Made by a program: the position numbers and the translations under genes
The notes under the pieces: model-generated
Told to the model about the DNA's origin: nothing
The model's input: only the letters and a program-made list of their open reading frames with translations
Database searches by the model: none
Assembly (NCBI GenBank): GCA_949825045.1
Contig: OX463813.1
Coordinates: forward strand, 5,270,001 to 5,334,000
DNA length: 64,000 bases
Direction of reading: 5' to 3'
From: Argyresthia goedartella
Taxonomy: Eukaryota > Arthropoda > Insecta > Lepidoptera > Argyresthiidae
Shown here: in pieces, positions 53,534-64,000 of the stretch
Layout of the letters: each line of letters begins with the position of its first letter
Position numbering within the stretch: position 1 is the first letter of the stretch

Positions 53534-53844
53534 CAAAGAGTTTCGTTCATCTGAGGTTAGTTGCAAATTGATTACTGAGTAAAAGTTGGTAAAGCAAATG
53601 TATTAAAAGAGTTTCGTTATTCAGAGAAATGAATTGAAATGAAATGAAAAACGGTTTATTGAGATGGCCCTAACTCCCGAACTAGCGTGACCTGGGTGTG
53701 AAGAGTTAACAAAACATATACTTAATGTTAATAGCTTTAATTGCCAATATCGAGATGTCCATGGAACCTCAGATAAATGGAACTCTTTGATGCTGTTGAC
53801 AATATTTATCAAGTTACAAACCTCAGATGAATAAAACTCTTTGT
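53534..53844. mobile_element. Candidate MITE with nested inverted repeats
   Basis: Outer arms CAAAGAGTTTCGTTCATCTG (from 53534) and the complement ending 53844. Inner arms near 53600 and 53765 repeat the same AAAGAGTT/CAGA motif. A GAAATGAAATGAAAA tail-like run lies inside. Confidence 0.6.
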
Positions 53845-54044
53845 GTCATGAACATACAGTGCCCTCTACCAAAAGTTTTGCTTAATCTTCCCTTATTTAT
53901 TGAGCTTTTGAGCCCATATTCCTTGGGCGGATGTTCACGTGTTCTTCTTTGAGCCAGTGCGCCGATTTAGTAAAGCCTCGGATGCTGAATTGGGAAATTG
54001 ATACTTAAGTGAAAGTTAATGCTTAAGTATCTTTCTGTCACGAT

Positions 54045-54175
54045 CATTTTTAGGGTTCCGTAGAGAAACAAGGAACCCTTATAGTTTCCTCAAGTCTGTC
54101 TGTCCGTCCGTCCATCCGTATCTCACAGCAACATTATTTAGGACTACACAGTTGAAACTTGGTATGTAGATCTGT
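54045..54175 (-). mobile_element. LINE 3' tail (GTCCGTCCGTCC)
   Basis: AGGGTTCCGTAGAGAAACAA and TGTCTGTCCGTCCGTCCATC. Confidence 0.65.
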
Positions 54176-54179
54176 GAAC

Positions 54180-55295
54180 CGGTTTACGATTTTTATACAA
54201 AAATTTAAAAATTAAAATAATTAAAGGGAGCTCCCCATATGTGGAACTGAAACCAATTTTTTTTTCATTAACTCTATATGTGTGGATATAGATAGATATT
54301 TAAAAATGAATGAGGTTCCTCAAACCATTTTTGCTCAAAGTAAATTGTTATAGAGACAGACCCTTCCAAAGTGGAAAAATGTATGTCCCCCCCTGTAACT
54401 TTAAAAAAAAGAGGGTAAAAAATCTGCAATAAATATATGCTGTGTATCTCAATACACACTTTCAAATAAAATTGGTTTGAACAAAATAAAGTAAGCAGTT
54501 TTAAAGATATAAAACATTTATAAAAACTGCAAAGATAACTTTGTCATTCATATAAACACTATGAAAAACAAAGTTACAACACAGACATCCAGTGACATAA
54601 TTACTTGCTACAATGGTACCCTTCATGGGCGAGTCCAACTCGCACTTGGCCACATTTTTGAGACATCCGCAGAGACAGAACGGTACGTAAGTATTTGATT
54701 AGTGAAATTCTCAATTCAGAAATCGGAGGAAAGATGCCTTTTACTGAACGTCGAAAATTAAACATTTCCTTCCAATGACAGATGATATTAATCTTTATCA
54801 GTGGCAATTAACCACTAAAAACCGAGGGTATTTGGGACGATTCGCAATTTTGAATCATATGTCATTGTAATAAAATTTAAAACCTATAACGGAAAAGTGG
54901 CGATATCTAACGCCGGCGGTATTCAAGAATTGGCCATATTTTGCGTAATGATGATTATGAACAACTTTCCCAAAGGAACATGGTCGCAAATGAAAATAAA
55001 ATACTGATGCCTCAGTACATTCAGCTGAGAACAGGTAACCTATAAAAAAATCGTTTGCGACCATATGTTTCTAGGGAAGACTTGTTCATAATTTAATATA
55101 GTACGATTATTTTTATTTGACCGCTCGAAACTTCTCGGTTTTAGTCGCTGAAAGTGATCAAGATGTTCTGCGAACATGAAATTTGGCTCAGAGGTGTATC
55201 ATGAATATCTGAAAACATATTTGATTTATGATTAAGAAAATAATCAAAAAGCCGAGAAGTGTCGGGCGATAATGTTAGAACAATCGTACCGTACT
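54180..55295. other. AT-rich, no gene recognised
   Basis: Unassigned apart from a decayed repeat T tail near 54590-54650 (CCCTTCATGGGCGAGTCCAA). Confidence 0.4.
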
Positions 55296-55301
55296 ATCAT
55301 T

Positions 55302-55520
55302 GGAAACCAAGGGTCCCGGGTTCGAGTCCCGGTGGGGGCAAATATTTGTTTGATAAGAACGGATGTTTGTACCCTAGTCATGGTTGTATATCTATCTAAG
55401 TATAATTTTTATCTATATAAGTATGTGTATCGTTGTCTAGTACCCAAGATACAGGGAATCCTAGTTTGGGGCTAGATCAATGTGTGTAAATAGTGTCCCA
55501 CGTATTATTATTATTATTAT
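55302..55520 (+). mobile_element. SINE family 1, 5'-truncated
   Basis: Starts within the tRNA-like head (GGAAACCAAGGGTCCCGGG) and ends in a (TTA)n tail. Confidence 0.9.
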
Positions 55521-57075
55521 AAATTTGGGGAGCGAATGAAATATCAGCCTATATTGAGGTAACTAGAATTTTTCATGCGAAATTCTTTGACTGCTTACCA
55601 AATAGTATCTTTTTAGTTTCCTAGTTCAGTGCAAAGAAATTGATGAGCTGGTTGAAGTAGGGTTCGTTCCTTTGGTTCCGTAGGTAATGAGTTGATAGAG
55701 AGACGGACTGTCGCTGTAACGGTGAACTTTTTGTGCAACAACTTGCATCTTGTGTGGTTGCATTCCTGCCTTGCAGTTATATCGAGGAGTTATTATTTCT
55801 GACAACTATTAGGCTTACTATAAATGCACACGGCTTCCAGTGGCATCACAGCTAAACTAATTAAAAAGACGGGTTTTAAAATAGAACCTACGCCATTTTG
55901 AAAAGAGCTTTCGGATTTTAAGCTGTCAGTTTCGGTTTTAGTTATTTAACACCTTCAGAATTCCACAGTTTGGCACCTTTTTGACTGCGGTGCCTTAAAC
56001 TCTAATCCTAAAAATGTATGAGTTTATTTATATTATAGTTATATTGTTTCCTCGGCAAGGATTCGAACTCACGACCTCTAGTGCCAGAAGGGTCAACATG
56101 AACAAAGTGTTTAAAAAAAACTTCTAATTTTTTATACCCGTGTCTTTATTCTTTAAACTTTAAAACAAATGAACAGCGTCTAAGAAACTAGTCTCCATTT
56201 TGCAAGAAGTCTGGTTTTCTCAGCTCAGAAAATTGTCTCTCAGTCCACACTGTGCAGTCCGCTTATAAACTACTATAACCCGGGTTTTTGCTTCATTACC
56301 CGAGGGTTGCGGTGTGTGGGTATACACCTTTAGTAGTATAATGAAATACAAGATGGCAGGATAATGACTGTAAATAATGTAAAATCTCGGTTTATCTGTT
56401 ATATTGGGCTTAATCTGACATTGCGAGAAATATAGTTGATTATTTTGTCGTCATAGCTTACACACAATACTACAAGGTAACTTTTTAAGTGGTAGATTGA
56501 TGTGTAAATAAAATAGTTTAGTGATAGTTCTTGAAGACTTAATGTGACTTTCCACGGGTAAAGGTACATTAAGCGAGTTCTATTCTAGTTTCGGAGATAA
56601 TCCCTGTTTTTTGTTTATTTCACTTATCCTCTTACTAATATGTGTAACTTTTGTTTTATTACATTGGGTCATATTTACACAAAATTGATGTAAAGATTTT
56701 TCTCCGTAACTACTCAACTCAGGAGCTCAGTCCTTTTTGATATCGCTTATCAGACAGAGATTACCAGGCTATGAATTTTTAGAAATTTGGTGTAGAAGGT
56801 TCTAATATTTAAAAATAGTGAAAACAGATGATATCATTAGTGTTTGTTTTCAAGGGAGACAGCCAAAATCATAAGTACCAAATATTCAAATAAAAGAACA
56901 TGTCAAGTAGAATAAGTAGTATCTATGTATAACTCCATACCTTTTCAGTTCAGTTCCTTCCTTTTTTCAGTTTCTTCTTACTTATTTCCTTCTTTTAGTC
57001 AGTATAAGGTTTATGTTTTGTTTACGTTTGTTTATCAAGAGGCAGCTAAAAATGTAAAATGAATGGGTAAAAATT
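55521..57075. other. No gene recognised; decayed tRNA-like fragment at 56050-56100
   Basis: CGGCAAGGATTCGAACTCACG resembles a reverse SINE head. The rest is AT-rich and unassigned. A LINE C-terminal trace (TAGAGAGACGGACTGTCGC) occurs near 55700. Confidence 0.35.
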
Positions 57076-57084
57076 TGGTTATCA

Positions 57085-57125
57085 ATTGTGCGTCTGCCAT
57101 CCCTCATGGGAAAAGTCTTGACGCT
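57085..57125 (+). mobile_element. SINE tail B fragment
   Basis: GCCATCCCTCATGGGAAAAG followed by TCTTGACGCTATG. Confidence 0.45.
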
Positions 57126-57129
57126 ATGT

Positions 57130-58320
57130 AGTTTGTTGTTGTTTTGGTAAGTGTTTTTATAAACCCGTTGAAAATGTTCATCTGGCAAAAATTTATGGTT
57201 AAAATCAATTCCAATCTCTCTATTTCACCCGCAAACCACATTATAGCTTTTTACACAATAATTTAGTTTCGGCTACCCGAAAACCCGGTTCTAACTGGCA
57301 GCACTAGTCCAGAGAGTTTTTATGTGCAAACTTACCCGAGACAGGGAAGATTGTCATAAAAGTTTCCAAGTTAAAGCTAAGCAGAGCCGCGGGCGTGACT
57401 AAATACGACCGGGTACTGGTGAGAAATGGGTAAAAAGATGAAAAGATACAGTCAATGGAAAATAATTTGGAATGGACTTACTGAATTGGAATATCGTGTT
57501 TAAATTTTTTATTGAAATAACCAAATAAGTTTTGGACTCCAAATACAGCCACACTATCAATTTATGTAATTTTATAAATATACATCCATTCATTTATGTC
57601 ACTGCTAGCAATCGCCTGATACAATCCAAGATACGATTTCGACTTTTCAGTAATGTAATAATATTTACAGATCTATGATTCCGTGGAGGGTTCTCCCTAA
57701 CTAATAGTTTAGTAAATGAGTGCTCGCAAGGGGGGTAGGTGGAAAAGTCACAAGGAGGCACAAATGAGGTCCCGTTTGTTTGCTTACATCTCGATAACGA
57801 CGAATCATAGGAAATTTAGTTGTACTGTTTTCGACTTTTATATCTCGATTCGTTCGTTGACTTTGAAGGGTAGAATAGAGTAGCAACCTAACACGATACT
57901 CTCTACTTCGTTCTACGCAAGATCTGACTTTCAATGGCTCAATACTTTTCAAACGAGAAATAACTTAACTTTCCTCTACGTAAAGAAAACTCAGCTTGCC
58001 TTATCTAAGGATTACTGGAACTTGTAGAATTTGTTCGAAAGTGTGAGTTTGGTAAATTGGTAAATGCTGAAGCAGTGTTCTGTGCTGATCCAGGGATTTA
58101 ATAAATATGATTAGTTTGCAGACTTGCCTTTAGAAAAAAAATGGGCGATTATAAAAAAACGCCGGTGTCACGGTGTTGGGAAATATCTTTAGGAAATTGA
58201 GTATCGAATTACTGGGTAAACGATGTCAAAGCTGTTTTTCTACCTCCCCGCATGCACCCCCACCAGCCAGACTTTAGACGGCCAGACTTATAACCAAATA
58301 GATACTTTAAATTCACCTAA
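57130..58320. other. No gene recognised
   Basis: Unassigned, with no repeat that could be tied to the families above. Confidence 0.4.
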
Positions 58321-58380
58321 CACCTATAAAATAATCTTCTGTCTCCCAAACATGACACAAGTCACGTAAAAATGACCATG

Positions 58381-58890
58381 AATAAACAAAAGACGACCAC
58401 GACCGCGGCCATTCTTCACGCGGCTGTTGTCGGGGTACCTCAGGGAAATAAACTGGGTCCTGTAAGCTGAGGCATTTCGGATGAACGTTGGAGAATGTCT
58501 AATTTCGTTGTTTTCTTGTTGGCTTTGCTGCTGCGAACTGACATATTTCTGGAATGCTTTTTGGAATGCACATTTCATACATAAATGTGTGATAGTCTTG
58601 GGACTGGATGTTGGGACAACTCAAAATTTGACGGACATTCAAAGTCATGCTGTCACCTTCTCTCGCGGCACTTTATTAGAGCAGTAGTCTTTGCATTAAT
58701 CTAGCTAGGCGATATCTTTATGTATAGTATTTAATATCAGTTTAAGTGAAAAGTGAAATGGTATTAAAGAAACAGCGACCACATCTCGCTGTAGTTGTCA
58801 TTGGGGTTCCGCAGGGAAATACACTGGCGTCTGCTAGATAAACGGCGACATTCGCCTGAAATGTTGAATGTGTCTAGTTTTCTTGAGAGT
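58381..58890. repeat. Pair of diverged copies of an unidentified repeat
   Basis: 58400-58500 and 58775-58885 share GGGGTACCTCAGGGAAATAA versus GGGGTTCCGCAGGGAAATAC and the following blocks. The + strand of the first copy spells VVGVPQGNKLGPVS, like an RT motif, but nothing around it supports an RT. Confidence 0.4.
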
Positions 58891-58954
58891 GAATACCAAA
58901 ATGGTATAGTAGCTGTAATGTGGCTACGGAGTAGCTGTAAAGTCAATAAAACAT

Positions 58955-59165
58955 AGCGTTACGCCTTTTACAATAAGCGGTGGCAGATGCATAGCTGTGT
59001 CCATGTTTAGCCAACTCTATTTTGTGCGACAGGGGGCTAGTCTATCGCCGCAGCTGTGGAAATGTGAAGGATTCCTCACTATGTTTATATTTCCAGGAAA
59101 AAACAGGCTCAACGTGTGCCTAACTGTGCCTCTGCTACCCTATATATAAGAAACGGTGTGACACT
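58955..59165. mobile_element. Two facing SINE tail B fragments
   Basis: 58955-59095 reads in reverse (GCGTTACGCCTTTTACAATA, GACAGGGGGCTAGTCTATCG). 59115-59165 reads forward (GTGCCTAACTGTGCCTCTGC). Confidence 0.55.
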
Positions 59166-59169
59166 ATTA

Positions 59170-61200
59170 TTTTCCCCACGAATCCCTAAAACTCTCTGAA
59201 GCAGTCGCAAGTCGCGTTGCTGATGCGATTACACAGAGGGCGCTCGCGGCGGAAAATTTGATTCGGCACGCAATTTGATGCAATTGAATAAAGGGTATAA
59301 AGTACCCGGAACCGTCGTGGCGGGAAATATGTCGCGGGTCTATTATGCTAGGTGCGCGGAGAGATAACAACAAGGTGTATTCAAGTGTAGGATTGACTTC
59401 TCTGTGATATTAAACATTGCAAGTAATTCGTAAGTACTTATGGAGTTCGTAAGATCCCAATTATTTCAATACCTTACGGCAAATTAAATATGAATAAGTC
59501 GCGGGACTTTGTACCAGGTGCGCAGTGAGGAAGAGTGGTATGGTGTTTTTAAACTAAGGCGAATCTTGCTGTTTGGTTGACCAATTTGTGATTTATGGAT
59601 GGAGAAGTGAACCAAAAGTGGTCTATTTAACCCCTCAAAGACTACACAGTTCTGATACATCCTGTATATCTTCATCGTCATGCTTTTTCGCATACACGAT
59701 GTTACTTTCAGGGGGTATCTCAACGCCAGTGAACCGTGACGATAAGCGTATCATTAAGATGCCCGGATTTCCTCGTACTACGGTTTCAAAGGCCTTAATC
59801 AAACCCCTTGAGGCGACCCTCCATACATTGCTAATATGACATTTAGAGACACTCATACATTTACTAATACGTCACTTAGAGACCCGAGAGTAACATAAAT
59901 ACATGGATTTAGACGCACAAAAGCGAATATCAACCGAATCCTTATCTGAGCGCTCATCGCGCTTACTGTGACAGGTTCGCTTGTGGTTGTAGAGCGAGCG
60001 AAAGCGATAAGCGTAAGCGAAACTGAAGAAAGAAAATTTTCCCATACGAGGTGACAGAATCACAGTTGTGTGTTCTGCTGCATTTTGCGTGCGAACTAGC
60101 GTATTGGTAGTTCATAAACGGTCTACTTTTCTAAATTCCTTGACTTTTTTGCTGTACCAAAAAAGTGGGTTGTTAAAAGTTTGAAGGTTCTGTCAAACGG
60201 TCAGACTGATTTTAATGCGGTTTTCTGCAAATGGTAGTAGACTTCCCTGCGATTGTTTTTAGCAATGCTTTATTAAAATCTGATCATTGGTTCGAAAGTT
60301 ATCAGCCTCACAAGGAAACAAGTCAGCTACAGGAGCAACCTCAGCAATCGAACTCAGCAGTCAAACTCATACAAGCTTGGACGTTCAAAATATTACATAG
60401 AAACTAGGGATATCTTAAATGTCTAAATATGGAGTCATAGTCATAGTGTCATTAGAGGGCTTTCAAAACGGGTTATTTTCGTTCATAATTTCACCTTGAA
60501 GTTTGTTTAGTTAAATATGTTTGTACATATTATTGAAAGAGTTAAAAAAGTGTCCCAAAAAAAAGTAAAAACATTTTTCTATAAAACTTTTTCTTATAAG
60601 CTATTATTTAAAGACTTCGTAAATAAACAGATAACTTCTCTCACAGGATTTTTACGATTTTATTTTTAGAATTTTGCAATTGTTATAAGTTCCTGAAACT
60701 TTTCAAATAAGAAATACTGATATTAAGCAATTGATATTTATGTAACGCTAAGTACAAAGCCTGTACATAGCTGGGGCAGTCGTCCATTCATCGATTTTCC
60801 ATCAACCTTTAGACTTATGTTTTCAACATCTACAAAATCGCAGTCGTAATATCTCAAAATCATTTAAATTTATTTATATTGTTCCTTTGTATTGTAAGTA
60901 GTTCCACAAATCCACCTTTGCTGTTGTAATTCAACTGAAATATTTTTTTATAGTTTTCTGAGATATGTACAGTAACAAATAAAACTAACTAACTAACGAA
61001 TCTGGGCCGGACTGCATACTCATTTCCTATGTACCGGCCAGCTAATTCTCTGGCATACTTCTAATTGCCTACATTACATTATTTTGTTACGCAGCTACCT
61101 AGTTATACAGTTATTGTTGTTACATTATCTAATATCGATCGGAGGTCGTGCAATTCCTAAGATATAGGTTCATAAACTAGTTCAGGGGTAAGAAGTTCAA
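59170..61200. other. Mostly unassigned sequence
   Basis: A GC-richer patch at 59170-59380 and a 73-codon minus frame at 59635-59856 were examined; neither shows a recognisable domain or splice sites. A SINE tail B trace lies at 60040-60075 and a CCGATTTTAAT-type repeat at 60190-60310. Confidence 0.35.
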
Positions 61201-61207
61201 AATATAT

Positions 61208-61445
61208 GGCTAGTATTTAATCGCACAGCAAAAATATTGATTTTCACAGAAAAAAAGGATTAGCAAAAATACTTTTAATGATTTAAGTATTTTTGTTGTT
61301 CTTACATGTTCAACCTAATACGAAGGATAAAGGGGGCTTCGCTTCGCTTACCCCCTCTACCCTTCACCTAAGCTACCGCAGTATTTTGCCCTGATAGTTG
61401 CTGTGAAAATCAGTATAACTGATGTGCTGTTTAATATTTCCCAAA
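61208..61445 (-). mobile_element. MITE with alpha-type ends and hairpin core
   Basis: TAGTATTTAATCGCACAGC at the left and CTGTGAAAATCAGTATAACT at the right. The core in reverse is at 61290-61410. Confidence 0.87.
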
Positions 61446-61560
61446 ATATATTAATGTCACCATTTACAACGAATTCACTATATCATATGCTTAAACGGAA
61501 AATTGTAGAATGTATAAATAAACTTTTATCTTATCTTATCTTATTTTATGTTATCTTAAA
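61430..61560 (+). mobile_element. LINE 3' tail with (TTATC)n
   Basis: ATGCTTAAACGGAAAATTGT followed by a TTATCTTATCTTA tail. It directly follows the MITE. Confidence 0.7.
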
Positions 61561-61854
61561 ATAGCAAACCTTTGGTCACAATCGCTACCGCCTTTCCTAA
61601 AACCACACCGCATCCCAACCCGCGCATGGAATTCGCAGAAGGGTGACAATTAAGGCTGACATTCGAAATTCGCAATGCAGACATTACCCCGTCGCTAGTT
61701 TACGAATGCGAAATTCGTCTTACGTAAGTGTGAGGTTATGACGTGTTTCCGGTGTGGAGTGTGCATTGGAACTTACAAACACACACATAAGTACGTATTC
61801 CCGCTCCCGATGTAACGTGAGTAAACTGACGTTACTAATGAAGTGTCCAAGTTG

Positions 61855-62045
61855 ACGATCTCGTGTTGTTGCGGGCGAGGCTCTGCTTCCCAAGCGAGAG
61901 GTCCCAGGTTCGTATCCCGGTTGGGGAAGAAGAAAACAAACCTTAGCGCTTGGATGTTTACATGTTTGCGACGTCGCAGTTTCTGGTTCCCATGACGCAG
62001 GGCATTCTAGCGTAGGTTCAGAAGCAATGTATATAAATGTTAATG
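61855..62045 (+). mobile_element. SINE family 2
   Basis: GGTCCCAGGTTCGTATCCCG and GTTCCCATGACGCAGGGC. Confidence 0.85.
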
Positions 62046-62157
62046 TTGTCCCGAGAGTAGTGCTAACTCATGTTTCATCTGTATCGTGCGGAAACCATCA
62101 TATTTTCATAATTCTGCCGATGGGCCAACCCCCCGTTAACGGAAGAAAACTATATTA

Positions 62158-62412
62158 GACGACCCGAATGGCCGAGTCGGCAGTGCCTACGAATCTAAGG
62201 GCCCCGGGTTCGAGTCCCGATGGGGGCAAATATTGGTTTGATGAGAACGGATGTTTGTACCCTAGTCATGGTTGTTTATAAGTTGCTAAGTTGCTAAGTA
62301 TAATATTTATCTATAAAATTATGTGTATCGTTGTCTAGTACTCAAGATACAGGGAATCCTAGTTTAGGGCTAGATCAATGTGTTTAAATAGTGTCCAAGG
62401 TATTATTATATA
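62158..62412 (+). mobile_element. SINE family 1
   Basis: GACCCGAATGGCCGAGTCGG, short deletion in the tRNA-like middle, intact body. Confidence 0.9.
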
Positions 62413-62414
62413 AT

Positions 62415-62880
62415 CGAATTTTACTTTTACTTTTTACGGCTTTACTTTTTTTTTGTTTTTTCGAATTTAACTTAACTTAACCTTAACTTTATCGTAAGTA
62501 ATCGTAAACAAACAGACATACCTACAGATAATACTCAATAGAAAAACCTTGTACAAAGGCGAGCTTATCTTAATTCTACACTAAATCCTTAATCTGTTTT
62601 GTGAGCACAATAAATAGATTAGGAGATTACGAAGAGATGTACAGAAGTAACCATCCTTGCCTCAGGCAAGAATGACTCTAAAGTTAAAGGCCAATAAAAC
62701 AAGGAAAGTAACGCCCACTACCCACCCCTAATTACTCACAATCACTCATCGTGCGATATGGCTTACTGCCTGGCCAGCACAGCGGAAAAGTATGTCGGTA
62801 GGCTTATTACCATTTACCCCATTACCATTACCATAAAAGCTGATAAAATCGCTGACATGCATAGCACAAGGTTGTGGTGT
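62415..62880. other. No gene recognised; LINE UTR fragment at 62530-62575
   Basis: GTACAAAGGCGAGCTTATCT marks a short LINE 3' UTR piece; the rest is unassigned. Confidence 0.4.
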
Positions 62881-62884
62881 GTCA

Positions 62885-63243
62885 GGTCCATTATAGTAGT
62901 TTATGTGACTGATACATAATGCCTAATAACACGTATCATAAGCTCTTTTTGATTTGTTCAGGAACCGCATGTTCGACCGGGGCGTGGTGGCATTGATAAT
63001 TGCTCTGCGCTTGTTTAGCTTGTTCAGTAGTACCAACTTCACAGACAAACTAGGGGCGGCACGCAGGCGGCCTTCGGCGTTTGAAATTTGAATGTCAATT
63101 CGTCGAAAATTGATACATTATGGTCATAATGTATCAATATTTAGATAAGAAATGAGTTTTTACCAAGTAGTATAAGATTATGCTAGTCGCAACGTGCGGT
63201 TTTTGGACGCAGTAAAGAGGGTTTATGATACGTGTGTAGATAA
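62885..63243 (+). mobile_element. MITE family Y, hairpin segment missing
   Basis: GTGACTGATACATAATGCC runs straight into ACACGTATCATAAGCTC. The right end GATACGTGTGTAGATAAA is intact. Confidence 0.8.
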
Positions 63244-63447
63244 AATATATATTTTTTTGAGAAAAATTGGCTCTTATTTTGAGAGCATAATGTTCATGAC
63301 AGTTCACAATTTCACATGCCTTGGCATTACGCCCAGCGTCAAAATCAGCGTCAGCGGCTTTAGAATTTAAAGATTGTTTCTGTAATTGGCTGTATATGTA
63401 TATATTTTAATTTTAATTCGATTTTGTAAGATTGTCCTCTAATATTT

Positions 63448-63737
63448 ATTGGGAAATATTAAACTGCACATCAAAAATACTGATTTGCACAGAAAATATC
63501 AGGGAAAAATGCTGCGGTAGCTTATGTGAAGAGTAAAGGGGGTGAGCGAAGTGAAGCCACCTTTATCCTTCGTGTTAGGTTGAACATGTAAGAACAACAA
63601 AATATACTTTTGTTTTAAGTATTTTTTGTAAACTTGAGTACACATAAAATATTTAAAACATAAAAATTGTTTTCGCTGATCCTTTTTTGCTGTGCAAATC
63701 AGTATTTTTCATGTGCGATTAAATACTAGCCATAATT
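63448..63737 (+). mobile_element. MITE with alpha-type ends and hairpin core
   Basis: ACATCAAAAATACTGATTTG on the left, CAAATCAGTATTTTTCATGT on the right. The core is at 63500-63610. Confidence 0.9.
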
Positions 63738-63836
63738 ATCATTATTTATTTATTTTAAACTTACCCATTTAAAAGCAGAGCCGCAGACTAGGAGCTACAA
63801 GTTAGACAGGAGTTACTTACAATCTTAACAACACAT

Positions 63837-63995
63837 GACATGGCGTCACGCATTTTCCAAAACGGGGTGGCAGAGGTACTCATTACTCAATTTTGCGTGA
63901 CAGGGGGCTAGCCCATTGCCGCAGCTGTGGAGTACTGAAGGTATACTCACGATGTTTTCCATAACCGTTAAAATGTCCGTAAAGATAAAGTAAAT
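63837..63995 (-). mobile_element. SINE tail B copy
   Basis: GGCGTCACGCATTTTCC, GCGTGACAGGGGGCTAGCCC and CCGTTAAAATGTCCGTAAAG. Confidence 0.75.
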
Positions 63996-64000
63996 TAAAT

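Noticed and set aside
58430..58470. Reverse transcriptase gene based on GVPQGNKLGP
   Set aside because: No other RT motif on either side and a stop four codons later; kept only as a low-interest observation.
59573..59856. Candidate coding exon on either strand
   Set aside because: Both frames overlap, neither has splice sites or a recognisable motif, and composition is not distinctive.

Overview
The window looks like a lepidopteran (moth or butterfly) nuclear genome. It is AT-rich and intron-dominated. It is packed with several tRNA-headed SINE families, Jockey/CR1-like and RTE-like LINE remnants, Helitron-type helicase debris and many MITEs of the kinds common in Lepidoptera. There is no prokaryotic operon structure, and almost all longer open frames are transposon remnants or shadows of repeats. 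These family assignments come from reading the sequence, not from a search.

Host coding sequence is sparse. The clearest gene is a nephrin-like immunoglobulin cell-adhesion gene of the sticks-and-stones/hibris family on the + strand. One exon (23276-23425) and the next (36301-36480) together encode the first Ig domain. They are joined by a phase-1 intron of 12,875 bp; both exons have consensus splice sites and phase-1 outer boundaries. No further exon of this gene could be seen, so its flanking introns probably run beyond or across most of the window. Two weaker candidates lie on the minus strand: a C-terminal exon at the left edge (45-347), and a 251-bp open segment ending in a good splice donor (51591-51841).

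Layout: 1-5 kb has the C-terminal exon, LINE and MITE fragments and a SINE. 5-15 kb has old repeats, two tetranucleotide microsatellites, MITEs and a broken PIF1-type helicase beside a 0.5-kb palindrome. 15-23 kb has nested SINEs, MITEs, an inverted MITE pair and a LINE 3' end. 23-36.5 kb is the Ig-gene intron, holding a nearly intact 5'-truncated LINE inserted in a MITE, a GC-rich Jockey-type fragment, nested MITEs and a 30-bp minisatellite. 36.5-48 kb holds SINEs, a 39-bp minisatellite with higher-order structure, a Jockey-like LINE, a GATC-rich candidate element, an RTE C-terminus and a TA-flanked 669-bp transposon. 48-64 kb is mostly LINE tails, SINEs and unassigned AT-rich sequence.

The most interesting signal is a core of about 130 bp found eleven times, inside MITE-like elements with at least four unrelated pairs of ends. 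The core contains a hairpin. In one subgroup both arms of the stem have changed sequence while pairing is kept (GAAGGGTAAA with TTTATCCTTC versus GAAGACTA with TAGTCTTC), as expected for a structure that is selected or copied as a unit.
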